Notes: generated from the letters alone by a model not told the origin. Shown: positions 1 through 9,098, counted from the first letter of the stretch. The stretch is 64,000 nt of DNA from Alicyclobacillus acidocaldarius subsp. acidocaldarius Tc-4-1 (GCF_000219875.1 NC_017167.1:2071572-2135571), one strand, 5' to 3'. A program made the numbers and translations.

Positions 1-25
1 TCAGGGTGATGGCCGCGCCCGTTTG

Positions 26-1213
26 TCAACGCGAAAGGCGTTCCACGACCATGGCGACGCCCTGTCCTCCGCCGATGCACAGCGTAGCGAGGCCGAAACG
101 GCCGCCTCGGCGCTCGAGCTCGTACAGGAGCGTGACCAAGATGCGCGCTCCGCTCGCGCCGATGGGGTGACCGAGCGCGATGGCGCCGCCGTTCACGTTC
201 AACTTGTCATCCGGGAACGACAGCTCGCGAGCCACCGCGAGCGCCTGGGCCGCAAACGCCTCGTTCGCCTCGATGAGGTCGAGGTCGTCCACGGAAAGCC
301 CGGCCCGGTTGAGCGCCCGGCGCGTCGCCTCGATGGGACCGAGGCCCATTACGCTTGGGTCAAGACCGACGCTCGCGTAGCTGACAATGCGCGCCATCGG
401 CTTCACGCCAAGCTCCTCGGCGCGATCCCGGCCAAGCACCAGCATGGCGGCCGCGCCGTCGTTGATGCCCGAGCTGTTGCCGGCGGTCACGGTGCCGTCT
501 GCCTGAAACGCGGGCCGCAGTTTCGCCAACGCCTCATACGTCGTGTCGGGGCGCGGATGTTCGTCGCGGTCGACCAAGGCCGGATCGCCCTTCCGCCGCG
601 GCACGGAGACGGGCACTATTTCTTCTTTGAAGCGGCCTTCCTCCATCGCTTCCTTGGCGCGCATCTGGCTCCTGAGGGCGAAACGGTCCTGATCCTCCCG
701 GCTGATGCCGTGGCGGTTCGCCACGTTTTCGGCGGTGACGCCCATGTGGATGTCGCAAAACGCGCACCAGAGGCCGTCCCTGATCATGCTGTCGACGACT
801 TCGCGATGGCCCATGCGGTAGCCGTCGCGCGCCCCTGGAAGCAGGTACGGCGCGTTCGACATCGACTCCATGCCGCCCGCCACCAGGACGCCCGCGTCCC
901 CAGCGCGGATGGCTTGCGCCGCGAGCATGACCGACTTCAGGCCGGATCCGCACACCATATTCACCGTCGTCGCCGGGATGTCTTCGGGGATCCCCGCCCG
1001 CATCGCGGCTTGCCGCGCGGGATTCTGGCCGACGCCCGCCTGGAGCACGTTGCCCATCACGACTTCGTCCACCGCTTTCGACTCAACCCCTGCGCGCCGC
1101 AGCGATTCCCGGATCACGGCCGCGCCGAGATCCGGCGCCGAAAGCAGCGAGAGACTGCCCTGGAACGTTCCGATGGGCGTCCGCACGGCCCCTGCAATCA
1201 CTACGTCTTGCAC
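26..1213 (-). CDS. Acetyl-CoA acetyltransferase (thiolase)
   Basis: A 395-residue thiolase that condenses two acetyl-CoA or, in reverse, cleaves acetoacetyl-CoA. The nucleophile Cys lies in NMVCGSG, the catalytic His in GHPIGASG and the second Cys in CIGGGQG near the C-terminus. The length is normal for the family. The GTG start at 1213 follows AGGAGG by eight bases. It is the last gene of a minus-strand set after the two CoA-transferase subunits, 28 bases downstream of scoB. Together they would convert acetoacetate to acetoacetyl-CoA and then to acetyl-CoA. Family is certain; the exact physiological chain length is inferred. Confidence 0.95.
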   Translation of the reverse strand: MQDVVIAGAVRTPIGTFQGSLSLLSAPDLGAAVIRESLRRAGVESKAVDEVVMGNVLQAGVGQNPARQAAMRAGIPEDIPATTVNMVCGSGLKSVMLAAQAIRAGDAGVLVAGGMESMSNAPYLLPGARDGYRMGHREVVDSMIRDGLWCAFCDIHMGVTAENVANRHGISREDQDRFALRSQMRAKEAMEEGRFKEEIVPVSVPRRKGDPALVDRDEHPRPDTTYEALAKLRPAFQADGTVTAGNSSGINDGAAAMLVLGRDRAEELGVKPMARIVSYASVGLDPSVMGLGPIEATRRALNRAGLSVDDLDLIEANEAFAAQALAVARELSFPDDKLNVNGGAIALGHPIGASGARILVTLLYELERRGGRFGLATLCIGGGQGVAMVVERLSR

Positions 1214-1241
1214 ATGCCATCCCTCCTGATGTAGCCCGTGA

Positions 1242-1904
1242 TCACTCGACGTCCATCACTCGAACACCCTCGGACGGGATGTGGAGTTCGGGTTCGGTGA
1301 TGCGCTGCACCTCTTCCACGGTGTGGCCGGGCGCCACCTCACGCAAGAGAAGCCCTTGCTCTGTCACGTCCATCACGGCGTAGTCCGTGATGATTCGGTG
1401 CACCACCCTCCGGCCCGTGAGTGGCAGGCGACAGGTCTTCAGGATCTTCGGCTCGCCATTCTTGTTCACGTGCTCCATCGTGACCACGACGCGCTTCGCG
1501 CCGTGGACGAGATCCATCGCGCCGCCCATCCCCTTGACCATCTTGCCGGGGATCATCCAGTTGGCGAGATCGCCAAATTCCGAGACCTCCATGGCGCCGA
1601 GGATGGCGATGTCGATGTGGCCGCCGCGCACCATGGCGAACGACTCCGCGCTGTCGAAGAACGCGGCGCCTGGCACCGCCGTGACCGTCTCCTTGCCCGC
1701 GTTGATGAGATCCGGATCCTCCTCGCCCTCGTAGGGATAGGGGCCGATGCCAAGCAGACCGTTTTCGGAATGAAGCATCACCCCGCGGCTGGGATCGAGG
1801 TAGTTCGCCGCGAGGGTCGGCATGCCAATGCCGAGGTTCACGTAGTCGCCGTCGCGAATTTCTTGAACGGCCCGCCGGACGATTTGATCGCGCGTGAGCG
1901 GCAT
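1242..1904 (-). CDS. scoB: 3-oxoacid CoA-transferase subunit B
   Basis: A 220-residue beta subunit of a class I CoA-transferase (succinyl-CoA:3-oxoacid or acetate/butyrate type). The catalytic glutamate that forms the glutamyl-CoA thioester is in SENGLLG, and the glycine-rich NLGIGMPT segment is near the N-terminus. It pairs with the alpha subunit 26 bases upstream (start 2641) and is followed by the thiolase, so acetoacetate activation is the likely job. The acceptor specificity cannot be read from sequence. An ATG start (MPLTRDQ) follows an AAAGGTGATGG ribosome site. Confidence 0.93.
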   Translation of the reverse strand: MPLTRDQIVRRAVQEIRDGDYVNLGIGMPTLAANYLDPSRGVMLHSENGLLGIGPYPYEGEEDPDLINAGKETVTAVPGAAFFDSAESFAMVRGGHIDIAILGAMEVSEFGDLANWMIPGKMVKGMGGAMDLVHGAKRVVVTMEHVNKNGEPKILKTCRLPLTGRRVVHRIITDYAVMDVTEQGLLLREVAPGHTVEEVQRITEPELHIPSEGVRVMDVE

Positions 1905-1930
1905 CCACCATCACCTTTCCTTTCACAGCG

Positions 1931-2641
1931 TCATGCCTGAGGACGCGGCCGGACAGTCCGCCGCTCGATCCGCTTGATGGGGTTCGGATTCACGACAATC
2001 CGATGCACGTAAATGCTTGGCGTATGAATGAAGTTGGGATCCAACTCGCCTGGCTCCACAAGTTCCTCCACCTCGACGATGGTGACCTTGGCAGCCGTCG
2101 CCATCACCGGGTTGAAGTTGCGTTCCGTCTCGTGATAGATGACGTTGCCGAGCTTGTCGGCCTTCCAACCCTTGATGAGCGCAAAATCCCCAGTGATGGC
2201 CCGTTCCAGCACGTACTCGCGCCCGTCGAACGCCCGCACGTCCTTGCCCTCGGCGACGGTCGTCCCAACGCCGGTGGCCGTGTAGAACGCCGGGATGCCC
2301 GCGCCGCCCGCGCGAATGCGCTCGGCTAGCGTCCCCTGCGGAACGAGTTCCACCTCGAGCTCGCCGTTCAAAAACAGGCGCTCGAACGTCTTGTTCTCGC
2401 CGACGTAAGAGGACACCATCTTGCGGATCTGCCGCGTCTGAAGCAAGATGCCAAGCCCCCAGTCGTCCACGCCGCAGTTGTTGCTGACGCAGACGAGATC
2501 GGACACGCCCCGATCTCGCAGAGCCTGAATGAGTGCCATCGGAATGCCACACAGCCCGAAGCCGCCGACAAGTAGCGTCGCGCCATTGGGAATGTCTGCG
2601 ACTGCCGCCTCTGCCGACTCATACACCTTGTTGGAACCCAT
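1931..2641 (-). CDS. scoA: 3-oxoacid CoA-transferase subunit A
   Basis: A 236-residue alpha subunit of the class I CoA-transferase, with the family CoA-binding loop GGFGLCGIP near residue 26. I chose the ATG at 2641 (MGSNKVYES) because GGAG lies eight bases before it. The GTG nine bases further upstream sits on top of that ribosome site. It is the first gene of the scoA-scoB-thiolase set. A possible extended -10 promoter and a cre-like site lie upstream at 2695-2713, suggesting carbon-catabolite control. Confidence 0.93.
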   Translation of the reverse strand: MGSNKVYESAEAAVADIPNGATLLVGGFGLCGIPMALIQALRDRGVSDLVCVSNNCGVDDWGLGILLQTRQIRKMVSSYVGENKTFERLFLNGELEVELVPQGTLAERIRAGGAGIPAFYTATGVGTTVAEGKDVRAFDGREYVLERAITGDFALIKGWKADKLGNVIYHETERNFNPVMATAAKVTIVEVEELVEPGELDPNFIHTPSIYVHRIVVNPNPIKRIERRTVRPRPQA

Positions 2642-2694
2642 GAACCTCACTCCTCTTCGACCAAGGCGCGAGGCGCCGTGGTGCCTCCAGAACG

Positions 2695-2713
2695 AGTAAG
2701 CGTTTTCATTCTA
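2695..2713 (-). promoter_or_regulatory. cre-like operator and extended -10 promoter before scoA
   Basis: On the minus strand, TGAAAACGCTTACT (2708-2695) fits the B. subtilis catabolite-responsive element consensus TGWAARCGYTWNCW at every position. It overlaps the downstream edge of a TGTTAGAAT extended -10 element (TAGAAT at 2713-2708). No convincing -35 is visible. The site would sit at about +1, a placement typical of CcpA repression. This is inference from consensus matching only. Confidence 0.55.
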
Positions 2714-2798
2714 ACAGAAGCGCGAGGAGGCGCGCTAGACCGAAGGAGGCAGCGTTCCGCGCCCCGAAGTGACGTCCCGGCAAGCTCGAGTCCGCGGC

Positions 2799-2819
2799 GC
2801 GGCTCTCGCGGAGAGCCGC
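2799..2819. other. GC-rich hairpin between the amidohydrolase and scoA
   Basis: A perfect 9-bp stem (2799-2807 with 2811-2819) around a 3-base loop lies just beyond the stop of the amidohydrolase gene. There is no T-run on either side, so it is at best a weak or factor-dependent transcription end or mRNA 3' protection. Confidence 0.3.
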
Positions 2820-2843
2820 ACCTGGCCTTGGCACCTCGGCGCC

Positions 2844-4079
2844 TCACACGGGCCGCACCGCATCGAGGAAGTTGCCGCGGAACAGCCTTTCGGCCACGCC
2901 CCCGATCTCGTCGCGCGTCACGCGCCACCCTTCCTCGGCCAATTTCGTATACTTGTGTACCAATACGTCCACTGCGAGCGCACGGGCGTTCTTCCACTTG
3001 TACACCAGGTGTTCCAAGACGCGCGCATCCGAGTGCTGCAGGACGAACGTGGGCCCCAGGAGTTCCAGGCGCATCGCGGAAATCTCGCGCGTCAGCGTGT
3101 CCGTGTTCACGAACCACCAGCAGCCGAACGGGATCACGTTCGCAAACTTGCGGGCCAATACGACGAGCTCGTGCTGATCCCCGCGCGACAACACTGTAAC
3201 AAAGAAGCGTACATCGGGGTTCGAGGCGGCGAGGCGCTCGACTGCCGCGAGGTTCGCCCGTCCGCTGGCGTCGCCTGCCTCCCTGAGCCTTGGGTTCACC
3301 TGCCTGCGCACCCCTATCATGAGCGCAAGGGGCAGGCCATTCGCGCGACAAGCCGGCAGGATGCACGCGTCGAGCACGCGCCCGGGGGCCTCTTCGCTCG
3401 GGTAGGTGAATTCGGGCGGCGCCGAAAATGCCAGGTACACAGGCCGCATTCGGCCAAACCAGTCCTCGAGAAAGCGGCGCACCTCGGCGAGATCGGGCGC
3501 GTCTGCGGACTGAGACACGAAGACGCCCGCATTTGCGAGACGAGTCCGAAGGGCGCCCCAGTCCCCGAGAAAGGAGTCCAGGCGCAGCGCAGCAAGAAAG
3601 CGCGGATGAACGGGATCTCCCGCCAGCCAGTGCGCGCGTTCGGCGGGATCGAGTGGATCGTTCGTCATGACCACCTGATCCACTCCCGCGAGTTGAAACA
3701 CGCGTTCGGCGTATGGCTCGCTCGGCTCGTGCTGCAGCGCTTCCCGAAGCCCTTCGATCCCGTCCTGTTGCAGATCCACGCCGAACGCCTGGGCGATGGC
3801 CACCACGCCCATCGCCGCCTCAGACAGGGGACTCGTGCGGGCAAAGATCTGCTCGTACACCCACGCCGCCTGTTCCCGAAGGGGCAGTCCGTAGAACCAC
3901 TCCGGTGAGCGGCCGCCCGCGCGGATGGCTTCCGCGATCAGGTAATGATAGGTGAGGACGTGATCGGCACCGGAGCGCCAGAGCGAGGAGAACGAGGGCG
4001 GAAACAGGTGCGTGTGCATGTCGACAACCCGGACTCGATCGACGGCTTCCCGCACCCAAGTCGAGATGGATGGTTCCAT
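2844..4079 (-). CDS. Amidohydrolase-superfamily protein, uronate-isomerase-like
   Basis: A 411-residue TIM-barrel metal hydrolase. The HxH metal motif is in VDMHTHLFPPSF near residue 21. The following LTYHYLIAEAIRAGG and the C-terminal FVLQHSDARVLEHLVYKWKN resemble the glucuronate isomerase (UxaC) branch of the superfamily. No other hexuronate gene is nearby, so isomerase activity is not established. The start is the ATG at 4079, preceded by AGGAGGTG with good spacing; an upstream in-frame ATG at 4142 has no such site. It could be a divergent hydrolase rather than an isomerase. Confidence 0.75.
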   Translation of the reverse strand: MEPSISTWVREAVDRVRVVDMHTHLFPPSFSSLWRSGADHVLTYHYLIAEAIRAGGRSPEWFYGLPLREQAAWVYEQIFARTSPLSEAAMGVVAIAQAFGVDLQQDGIEGLREALQHEPSEPYAERVFQLAGVDQVVMTNDPLDPAERAHWLAGDPVHPRFLAALRLDSFLGDWGALRTRLANAGVFVSQSADAPDLAEVRRFLEDWFGRMRPVYLAFSAPPEFTYPSEEAPGRVLDACILPACRANGLPLALMIGVRRQVNPRLREAGDASGRANLAAVERLAASNPDVRFFVTVLSRGDQHELVVLARKFANVIPFGCWWFVNTDTLTREISAMRLELLGPTFVLQHSDARVLEHLVYKWKNARALAVDVLVHKYTKLAEEGWRVTRDEIGGVAERLFRGNFLDAVRPV

Positions 4080-4147
4080 GGGCACACCTCCTGGCCCGAT
4101 TGTATCACGCTGCCTTCGGGAGGGAGGTGGGCGTTTCCACATGAGTT

Positions 4148-5239
4148 TCAGCGCCGTGTCAGCCAGCGAGCAAAGCCCGCCTGGCAGGCGGCCAGCTTTT
4201 CCAGCATCGGCCGATCCAGAAGCGAACGAGCCGGTTTGGGGTTCATCTCAATCATCCGGACGCTTCCGTCCTCCTCGACGGCCATGTCGAAGCCGACGAG
4301 ACCGAGCGTCGGATACCGGCGGGACAGCGCTTCGGCAATCGTTTGGGCCGCGCGGACGAGTGACTCCACGGGTACTTCCTTGCCTTCCCGCTTGGCCGCG
4401 GATACAAGCCGTTCAAGCGTCCACCGCTCTCCGCCCGCGATGATGTTGGTCACCACGCCGTCTGGCGCGGCGAGCTTCGGCACGACGCCAATGAGCTGCC
4501 ATTCGCCCCGGTGGTCCCTGTGCAGCACCACCCGAAAGTCGACCTTGCGCCCGCCTACGCGCAGGAGGCGAAGCCCCCGCTGCACCAGATACCTGCCTCG
4601 GAGCGAGCGCACAAAAGTGGCGAGGTGCGACCGGTCCATCACGCGCTCCCAGTGCCGCACGCGTCCGCCTCGCCGGTCCGCGCGGGCGCGGACGCCGCCG
4701 TTCGCGAGCAGTTCAAGGCGATGCACGTTGACGCCGCCATAGCCGCCGCTCGGCTTGACGTACACGGTTTGCCAGCGCTCCAGCGCTCGCCACAGTGCCT
4801 CGGCTGTGGTCAACGCCTCCGTCTCGGGTACAAAGTGGTCCAACCGAGCCCGGCGTAAGAAGCGTATCATCTGCCACTTCCCAGGTAACATTGGGTTAAA
4901 GAGCGGCACGCCGCGGCGATGCGCCTCCGCCCTGAGCGGCGCGCTGTAACCCTTGACCGCCAGATGCACATAGACGTTTTCGTACACGACGTCGGGAAAT
5001 CGCAGCGAGACGGGTTCCCACGCCCCGTCTGGCCGGTCGCGATCGACAGGAGCGAAGGCCGAGAGGCGCGACCAGTCCGCCTGCCGGCCGGGATCGAACA
5101 CGCACACCCGCAGGCCGTGACGCCTGGCGGCACGCGCGATGCGCCGGTAATGGACGCCAGGACTCCACCTACGACGACCGCCGTGCGGAACGGCCGTCGT
5201 GGCGATGCCAAGCCATAATCCTTCATGATGATCCGTCAC
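4148..5239 (-). CDS. YheC/YheD-family ATP-grasp protein
   Basis: A 363-residue protein with an ATP-grasp-like C-terminal half: YVKPSGGYGGVNV, VDFRVVLHRD and the metal-binding end VGFDMAVEEDGSVRMIEMNPKPA. This matches the YheC/YheD endospore coat-associated family of spore-forming Bacillota. Substrates for the family are unknown. The N-terminal part (residues 1-120) carries the family region with FDPGRQADWSRL and PLFNPMLPGKWQM. The GTG start follows GAGGGG. It lies between queF and the amidohydrolase on the same strand, with no obvious functional link. Confidence 0.8.
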   Translation of the reverse strand: MTDHHEGLWLGIATTAVPHGGRRRWSPGVHYRRIARAARRHGLRVCVFDPGRQADWSRLSAFAPVDRDRPDGAWEPVSLRFPDVVYENVYVHLAVKGYSAPLRAEAHRRGVPLFNPMLPGKWQMIRFLRRARLDHFVPETEALTTAEALWRALERWQTVYVKPSGGYGGVNVHRLELLANGGVRARADRRGGRVRHWERVMDRSHLATFVRSLRGRYLVQRGLRLLRVGGRKVDFRVVLHRDHRGEWQLIGVVPKLAAPDGVVTNIIAGGERWTLERLVSAAKREGKEVPVESLVRAAQTIAEALSRRYPTLGLVGFDMAVEEDGSVRMIEMNPKPARSLLDRPMLEKLAACQAGFARWLTRR

Positions 5240-5291
5240 GCGAATCCCCTCGCATTCGATTCATGGTATGCGAGAGGTGCGGGTTCGCGCG

Positions 5292-5323
5292 AAAACGCGA
5301 TCGCCCACCCGCGATCGCGTTTT
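5292..5323 (-). terminator. Terminator after queF
   Basis: A perfect 13-bp stem (5292-5304 with 5311-5323) encloses a 6-base loop. The arms end in A4 and T4, so it could work in both directions. It starts five bases after the queF stop codon. Each arm contains the palindrome GCGATCGC. Confidence 0.8.
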
Positions 5324-5327
5324 CCCG

Positions 5328-5681
5328 TCATTTGCGGTATTCTACGGTCACCTTGGTGTGAATTCCGCCGCGAATCGTGAAGTCGCCCACGACCTTGGCG
5401 TAGTGCGGCTCTGCGGCGGCCACGAAGTCGTTCAGAATGCGGTTCACGCAGTCCTCGTGGTAGCTCGCCTCGTTGCGATAGCTCCACAGGTACAGTTTCA
5501 ACGACTTGAGCTCCACCAGCTTCTGATCCGGCTCGTATTGAATGTAAATGGTCGCGAAGTCCGGCTGGCCCGTCATCGGGCACAGTGTCGTGAATTCCTG
5601 CGTCTCCATCTCCACCGTGTACCGGCGATCCGGATGGGGATTCGGCACGGTCACGAGCGTCTTCGACGGCTGGTTCAACAT
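5328..5681 (-). CDS. queF: NADPH-dependent 7-cyano-7-deazaguanine reductase QueF
   Basis: A 117-residue unimodular QueF that reduces preQ0 to preQ1 in queuosine synthesis. The catalytic Cys is in [13 protein letters not shown] (about residue 36), and the family motif with the substrate-binding Glu is in [18 protein letters not shown] place the start at the ATG of MLNQPSKT (5681), nine bases after AAGGGGTG; a GTG four codons upstream overlaps that site. The gene stands alone with its own promoter and terminator. The later pathway enzymes queA and tgt are near 54-56 kb. Confidence 0.95.
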   Translation of the reverse strand: MLNQPSKTLVTVPNPHPDRRYTVEMETQEFTTLCPMTGQPDFATIYIQYEPDQKLVELKSLKLYLWSYRNEASYHEDCVNRILNDFVAAAEPHYAKVVGDFTIRGGIHTKVTVEYRK

Positions 5682-5702
5682 GGAGAATCTCACCCCTTTG
5701 GC

Positions 5703-5731
5703 ATTCTAACGTTCGAGTTGCGCGCGGACAA
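5703..5731 (-). promoter_or_regulatory. Sigma-A-type promoter for queF
   Basis: On the minus strand, TTGTCC (5731-5726) and TAGAAT (5708-5703) are separated by 17 bases, close to the SigA consensus. Transcription would begin near 5697, leaving about 15 leader bases before the ATG, too few for a preQ1 riboswitch. The divergent rsmF starts at 5749. Confidence 0.7.
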
Positions 5732-5748
5732 GCGAGGAGGATCGACCG

Positions 5749-7182
5749 ATGCGCAATCCACCCGACATTCCGACAGCCTTCGTGCAACAGATGGAGCATT
5801 GGCTGGGCGCCGAGGCCCGAGATCTCGTCGCCGCCCTCTCCGGGAAGCCCTGGCGCGGGCTTCGCTACGCGGCGGTCGCGCGGCCTGATGGAGGTCTGCC
5901 GAACAGCCTCGCGCCGTTCTTGGCAGACGTCGTCCCGTGGGCGCAAGACGGTTTCTACCTCGCCCCCGGCCCGTCGCTCGGCTACACGGTGCTGCACCAG
6001 GCGGGCGCCTTTTACCTTCAGGATCCGTCGGCGATGGCCGTCGCCGTGGCGCTCGATCCCCAGCCAGGCGAGCGAATCCTCGACCTGTGCGCCGCGCCAG
6101 GCGGCAAGACGACACACGCCGCACTTTTGGCGGCGCGGCGTGGCGGCGCTCAGCTCGTCGCCAACGACATCCATCGCGATCGCGTCCTCGCCCTCGCCGA
6201 AAACGTCGAGCGCGTGGGCGCCCCGTGCGCCATCACGAACGAACCGCCCGAAGCGCTCGCCGCGGCGTGGCCGCAGGCGTTTGACGCCATCGTGGTGGAC
6301 GCCCCATGCTCTGGCGAAGGCATGTTTCGCAAGGATCCGGCCGTGCGCGCGGAATGGCGCCCCGATGCGCCAGAACGGTTCCAGGCGCTGCAAAAAGAGA
6401 TTCTCCGCCACGCGCTCACGATGCTCAAGCCGGGCGGGCGGCTGGTGTATTCGACGTGCACGCTGAATCCGCTGGAAAACGAACAAGTGGTGCTGTGGCT
6501 GCTCGAGCACTATCCTGTGGAGTTGGAGCCGCTGCCGGACTGGCCCGAGTGGCGCCCTGCCCGGAGCGACTGGGCGGCCGACCGCGAGGAGGTTCGCCTC
6601 GCCAAGCGCCTCTGGCCTCACGTCGGGCGAGGCGAGGGGCACTTCGTGGCGCGCTTCCGCCTGTGCGAGCCGGTGGTTGACAAGCCCCGAAGGCGCTCCA
6701 GAACCACGGCGGCCTCAACCGACAAAACGTGGGACGCGTGGCTGGCGTCGCTGCTGACGGAGGTGCCTCCCGCGTGGCGGCGAACCTGCACCCACAAGAC
6801 GGTCGTGTTCGCCGACCTGCTCGGCGATCTCGCCGTGCCCTCCCTCCGCGTCCTGCGGCCAGGGCCACCGCTCGCGGAGCGCAAGGGACAGGTGTTCGTC
6901 CCGCACCACGCGGCGTCGCGCCTCATTCCGCTCGGCGGGTTTCGGGAGACGGTCGAGATCGACGAGGAGACGGCCATCCGGTACCTTGCCGGCGAGCCGC
7001 TGGCGGCACCGGACGGGCGCCATCCCGAGGCCCCCTTCTGCGCCGTGGTCCACGAAGGATTCCCTCTGGGGTTTGCCAAGCGAGCGCCGGGGCGGCTCAA
7101 TAACCTCTATCCAAGAGGCCTGCGCTCCACGCGCATTGAATCGCTCGCCGCGCTCGCCGGAGCCGTCGCGTCTTCCTCGTAG
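5749..7182 (+). CDS. RsmF/RsmB-type RNA m5C methyltransferase (NOL1/NOP2/Sun family)
   Basis: A 477-residue SAM-dependent cytosine-5 RNA methyltransferase. The SAM loop is LDLCAAPGGKTTHAA (about residue 106). The two catalytic cysteines are in VDAPCSGEGMF and YSTCTLNPLENEQ. Beyond residue 300 there is a C-terminal extension as in RsmF and B. subtilis RsmF-like proteins, with a final PUA-like region. 16S rRNA is the likely target. AGGAGG lies eight bases before the ATG. Its last 76 bases overlap the convergent 3-hydroxyacyl-CoA dehydrogenase gene. Confidence 0.88.
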   Translation: MRNPPDIPTAFVQQMEHWLGAEARDLVAALSGKPWRGLRYAAVARPDGGLPNSLAPFLADVVPWAQDGFYLAPGPSLGYTVLHQAGAFYLQDPSAMAVAVALDPQPGERILDLCAAPGGKTTHAALLAARRGGAQLVANDIHRDRVLALAENVERVGAPCAITNEPPEALAAAWPQAFDAIVVDAPCSGEGMFRKDPAVRAEWRPDAPERFQALQKEILRHALTMLKPGGRLVYSTCTLNPLENEQVVLWLLEHYPVELEPLPDWPEWRPARSDWAADREEVRLAKRLWPHVGRGEGHFVARFRLCEPVVDKPRRRSRTTAASTDKTWDAWLASLLTEVPPAWRRTCTHKTVVFADLLGDLAVPSLRVLRPGPPLAERKGQVFVPHHAASRLIPLGGFRETVEIDEETAIRYLAGEPLAAPDGRHPEAPFCAVVHEGFPLGFAKRAPGRLNNLYPRGLRSTRIESLAALAGAVASSS

Positions 7183-8024
7183 ACGTAAAACCCCTCTCCG
7201 CTCTTCCGCCCGAGCTTGCCCGCCCGCACCATCTGGCGCAACAGGCGCGGCGGAAGGTAGCGGCTGTCCCCGGTCTCCCGGGCGAGCTTCTCGCTGATGG
7301 CGAGGACGTGATCCAGCCCCATGCGATCCGCCAGTTGCAGGGGGCCTACGGGGTGCTGCAGCGCGAGCCGCATGGCTTCATCGATGTCGCTCGCGTTGGC
7401 GACGCCCTCTTGCAGCGCGCGGATGCCCTCGTGGATAAACGGAATGAGGAGGCGCTGCACCAGAAACGGCGGTACGTCGATGGTCTGAATGGGCGTGAGC
7501 CCCGCGCGCTTGCAGAATCGCAGCGCGAGATGATGCGCCTCCTCGCATGTGACATATCCGCGCACCACCTCGACCACGCGCGACGACGTAGGCGGCTGTG
7601 GAAAATGAAGACCCAGGAACCACTCCGGCCGGGAGGTGGCGCCGGAGAGCTCCGTGATGGAGAATGTCGAGGTGGTGGTGGCTAATACGGCCCGACCCGG
7701 GGCGAACCCATCAATCTCGCGCCACACGGCCAGCTTGGCCTCGAAGTCCTCCGGAATCGCTTCGACGACGAGATCGGCCGCGCAGGCGGACTCGAGCCGA
7801 GTCACGGTGCGGATGCGCCGAAGGACTTCCTCCATCTCGCCGGGCGTCAGGCCGTAGTGGCGCGAACGCGCCGCCAACCGCTGCCCCATGTGAAGCAGCG
7901 AGCGCTCGAGCACGTCTTCATTGATGTCGTACAGATGCACCCGCATGCCGCCCAGCGCGGCTGCCATCGCAACGCCACGGCCGATGAAGCCCGCCCCGAT
8001 GACTCCGACGGATTGAACGTCCAC
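7107..8024 (-). CDS. 3-hydroxyacyl-CoA dehydrogenase
   Basis: A 305-residue NAD-dependent 3-hydroxyacyl-CoA dehydrogenase (HBD/PaaH type). The N-terminal Rossmann fold starts VGVIGAGFIGRG. The catalytic His is in LGLHFPQPP, and the C-terminal domain ends with the family phrase GRKSGEGFYVYEED. The GTG at 8024 (VDVQSVGVIG) follows GGAAGGAGG. Longer in-frame readings up to 8279 lack a ribosome site and overlap the small gene at 8158. It would act in beta-oxidation or butanoate metabolism, like the scoAB-thiolase set. Convergent 76-base overlap with rsmF. Confidence 0.9.
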   Translation of the reverse strand: MDVQSVGVIGAGFIGRGVAMAAALGGMRVHLYDINEDVLERSLLHMGQRLAARSRHYGLTPGEMEEVLRRIRTVTRLESACAADLVVEAIPEDFEAKLAVWREIDGFAPGRAVLATTTSTFSITELSGATSRPEWFLGLHFPQPPTSSRVVEVVRGYVTCEEAHHLALRFCKRAGLTPIQTIDVPPFLVQRLLIPFIHEGIRALQEGVANASDIDEAMRLALQHPVGPLQLADRMGLDHVLAISEKLARETGDSRYLPPRLLRQMVRAGKLGRKSGEGFYVYEEDATAPASAASDSMRVERRPLG

Positions 8025-8157
8025 CGACCTTCCTCCTTCCGCCCAAGGCCCAGGCGGTTCCCTTTGGCCGAATTGATGGTATAGGAAGCTCGAATCCTTC
8101 GAAACCTGTGAAATGCTGACGCAGAATCCGTTCACCAGATGAGAGGAGGCCCCCGGG

Positions 8158-8286
8158 ATGCGCGAAACCACGGCGTATCTCATCGCTGCGGCCTGTTTCG
8201 CCGCGTACCTGACCTGGCGTCTTTCAGACGGCCTCAGGCGCTCGTTGAAACAGCGCAATGGCGGCGACGAGGAATCCAAGTCCTAG
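8158..8286 (+). CDS. Small single-span membrane protein (42 residues), unknown
   Basis: Reads MRETTAYLIAAACFAAYLTW followed by a charged tail ending in NGGDEESKS. AGGAGG lies eight bases before the ATG, which is the main support. Residues 6-20 form one hydrophobic span, and the tail is basic then acidic. The stop shares the four bases CTAG with the stop of the convergent SDR gene at 8283. I do not recognise a family; many Bacillota carry such one-span proteins of unknown role. Confidence 0.6.
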   Translation: MRETTAYLIAAACFAAYLTWRLSDGLRRSLKQRNGGDEESKS

Positions 8287-9059
8287 GGTTCGGGCCTGCG
8301 CGGGAAGGAGTCCTTCGCCACGATTTCGCGGGCGCCGGTGACCTCGAGTACGGTTCCATTCACTTCCTGGCTATCTTCGCGCAAGAACCACTCCACCGCG
8401 CGGGCTACGTCTTCTCCCACCGGCGGCCGCAATCCTTCTTCCGTCCGCACATCTTTCACGTCTTCAATCATCCGCATCTTGTCCTCGCCGCGGATGTCCC
8501 CCGGGCACACCATGTTGGCCGTGATGCCGTACATGCGCTCCTCCCGCGCGATGGAACGCGTGAGGGCCGCAAGTCCGGATTTCGCCGCTGCGTACGCGGC
8601 CCGATAACGCCATCCTCGGGCTTCGCCTGCGCCGTCATACCCGATAGTGACGAAGCGGCCAAACCGCCGAGCGCGCATGTCGTGCACGGTGGCTCGGTAC
8701 AACCAGAAGAAATTCGTCAGATTGCCGTCCATCATCTGGCGCCACATGTCATCGTCGTAGTCCGCGAGCGGCCTGCGCTCAAACACAAAAGGCCCAAAGT
8801 TGTGGACGACCGCGTCGATCCCGCCCAACGCACCCTTGGCAGCCGACACCGCGGCCTGAATCGAGTCGGAGCTGAACAGATCGCAGTGGAGGGGCAGGGC
8901 GCGGCGGCCCGCGTTCTCCACGCGTCTCGCGAGCGCCACCGCTTCCTGCTGGCTGTTCCCGTATGTAAACGCCACGTCCCAGCCGGATTTCGCCAGCGTG
9001 AGCACCATGCTGTGGCCGAGCCCCTTCGCGCCGGACGTGATGAACACCACTTTCGCCAC
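8283..9059 (-). CDS. Short-chain dehydrogenase/reductase (FabG-like SDR)
   Basis: A 258-residue SDR. The cofactor loop is TSGAKGLG (residues 8-15). The active-site YxxxK is in AAYAAAKSG, and the PG motif is in NMVCPGDIRGED. Two deviations are visible: the usual NNAG is replaced by HNFG, and the segment before the active Tyr (VTIGYDGAGEARG) has no serine where the SDR catalytic Ser normally stands. It resembles B. subtilis YmfI-type reductases more than housekeeping FabG. ATG start; the upstream ribosome site is GAAAGGGGGAC. Confidence 0.85.
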   Translation of the reverse strand: MAKVVFITSGAKGLGHSMVLTLAKSGWDVAFTYGNSQQEAVALARRVENAGRRALPLHCDLFSSDSIQAAVSAAKGALGGIDAVVHNFGPFVFERRPLADYDDDMWRQMMDGNLTNFFWLYRATVHDMRARRFGRFVTIGYDGAGEARGWRYRAAYAAAKSGLAALTRSIAREERMYGITANMVCPGDIRGEDKMRMIEDVKDVRTEEGLRPPVGEDVARAVEWFLREDSQEVNGTVLEVTGAREIVAKDSFPRRPEP

Positions 9060-9098
9060 AGCTTGTCCCCCTTTCGAGCGTGCGGTGGGAGGGGGCCC

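Noticed and set aside
1-25. Tail of a further gene after the thiolase
   Set aside because: The first 25 bases are too short to support any call, although TCA at 1-3 could be a minus-strand stop.
5682-5748. preQ1 riboswitch before queF
   Set aside because: The promoter leaves only about 15 leader bases, too few for any preQ1 riboswitch, and no pseudoknot-like sequence is present.
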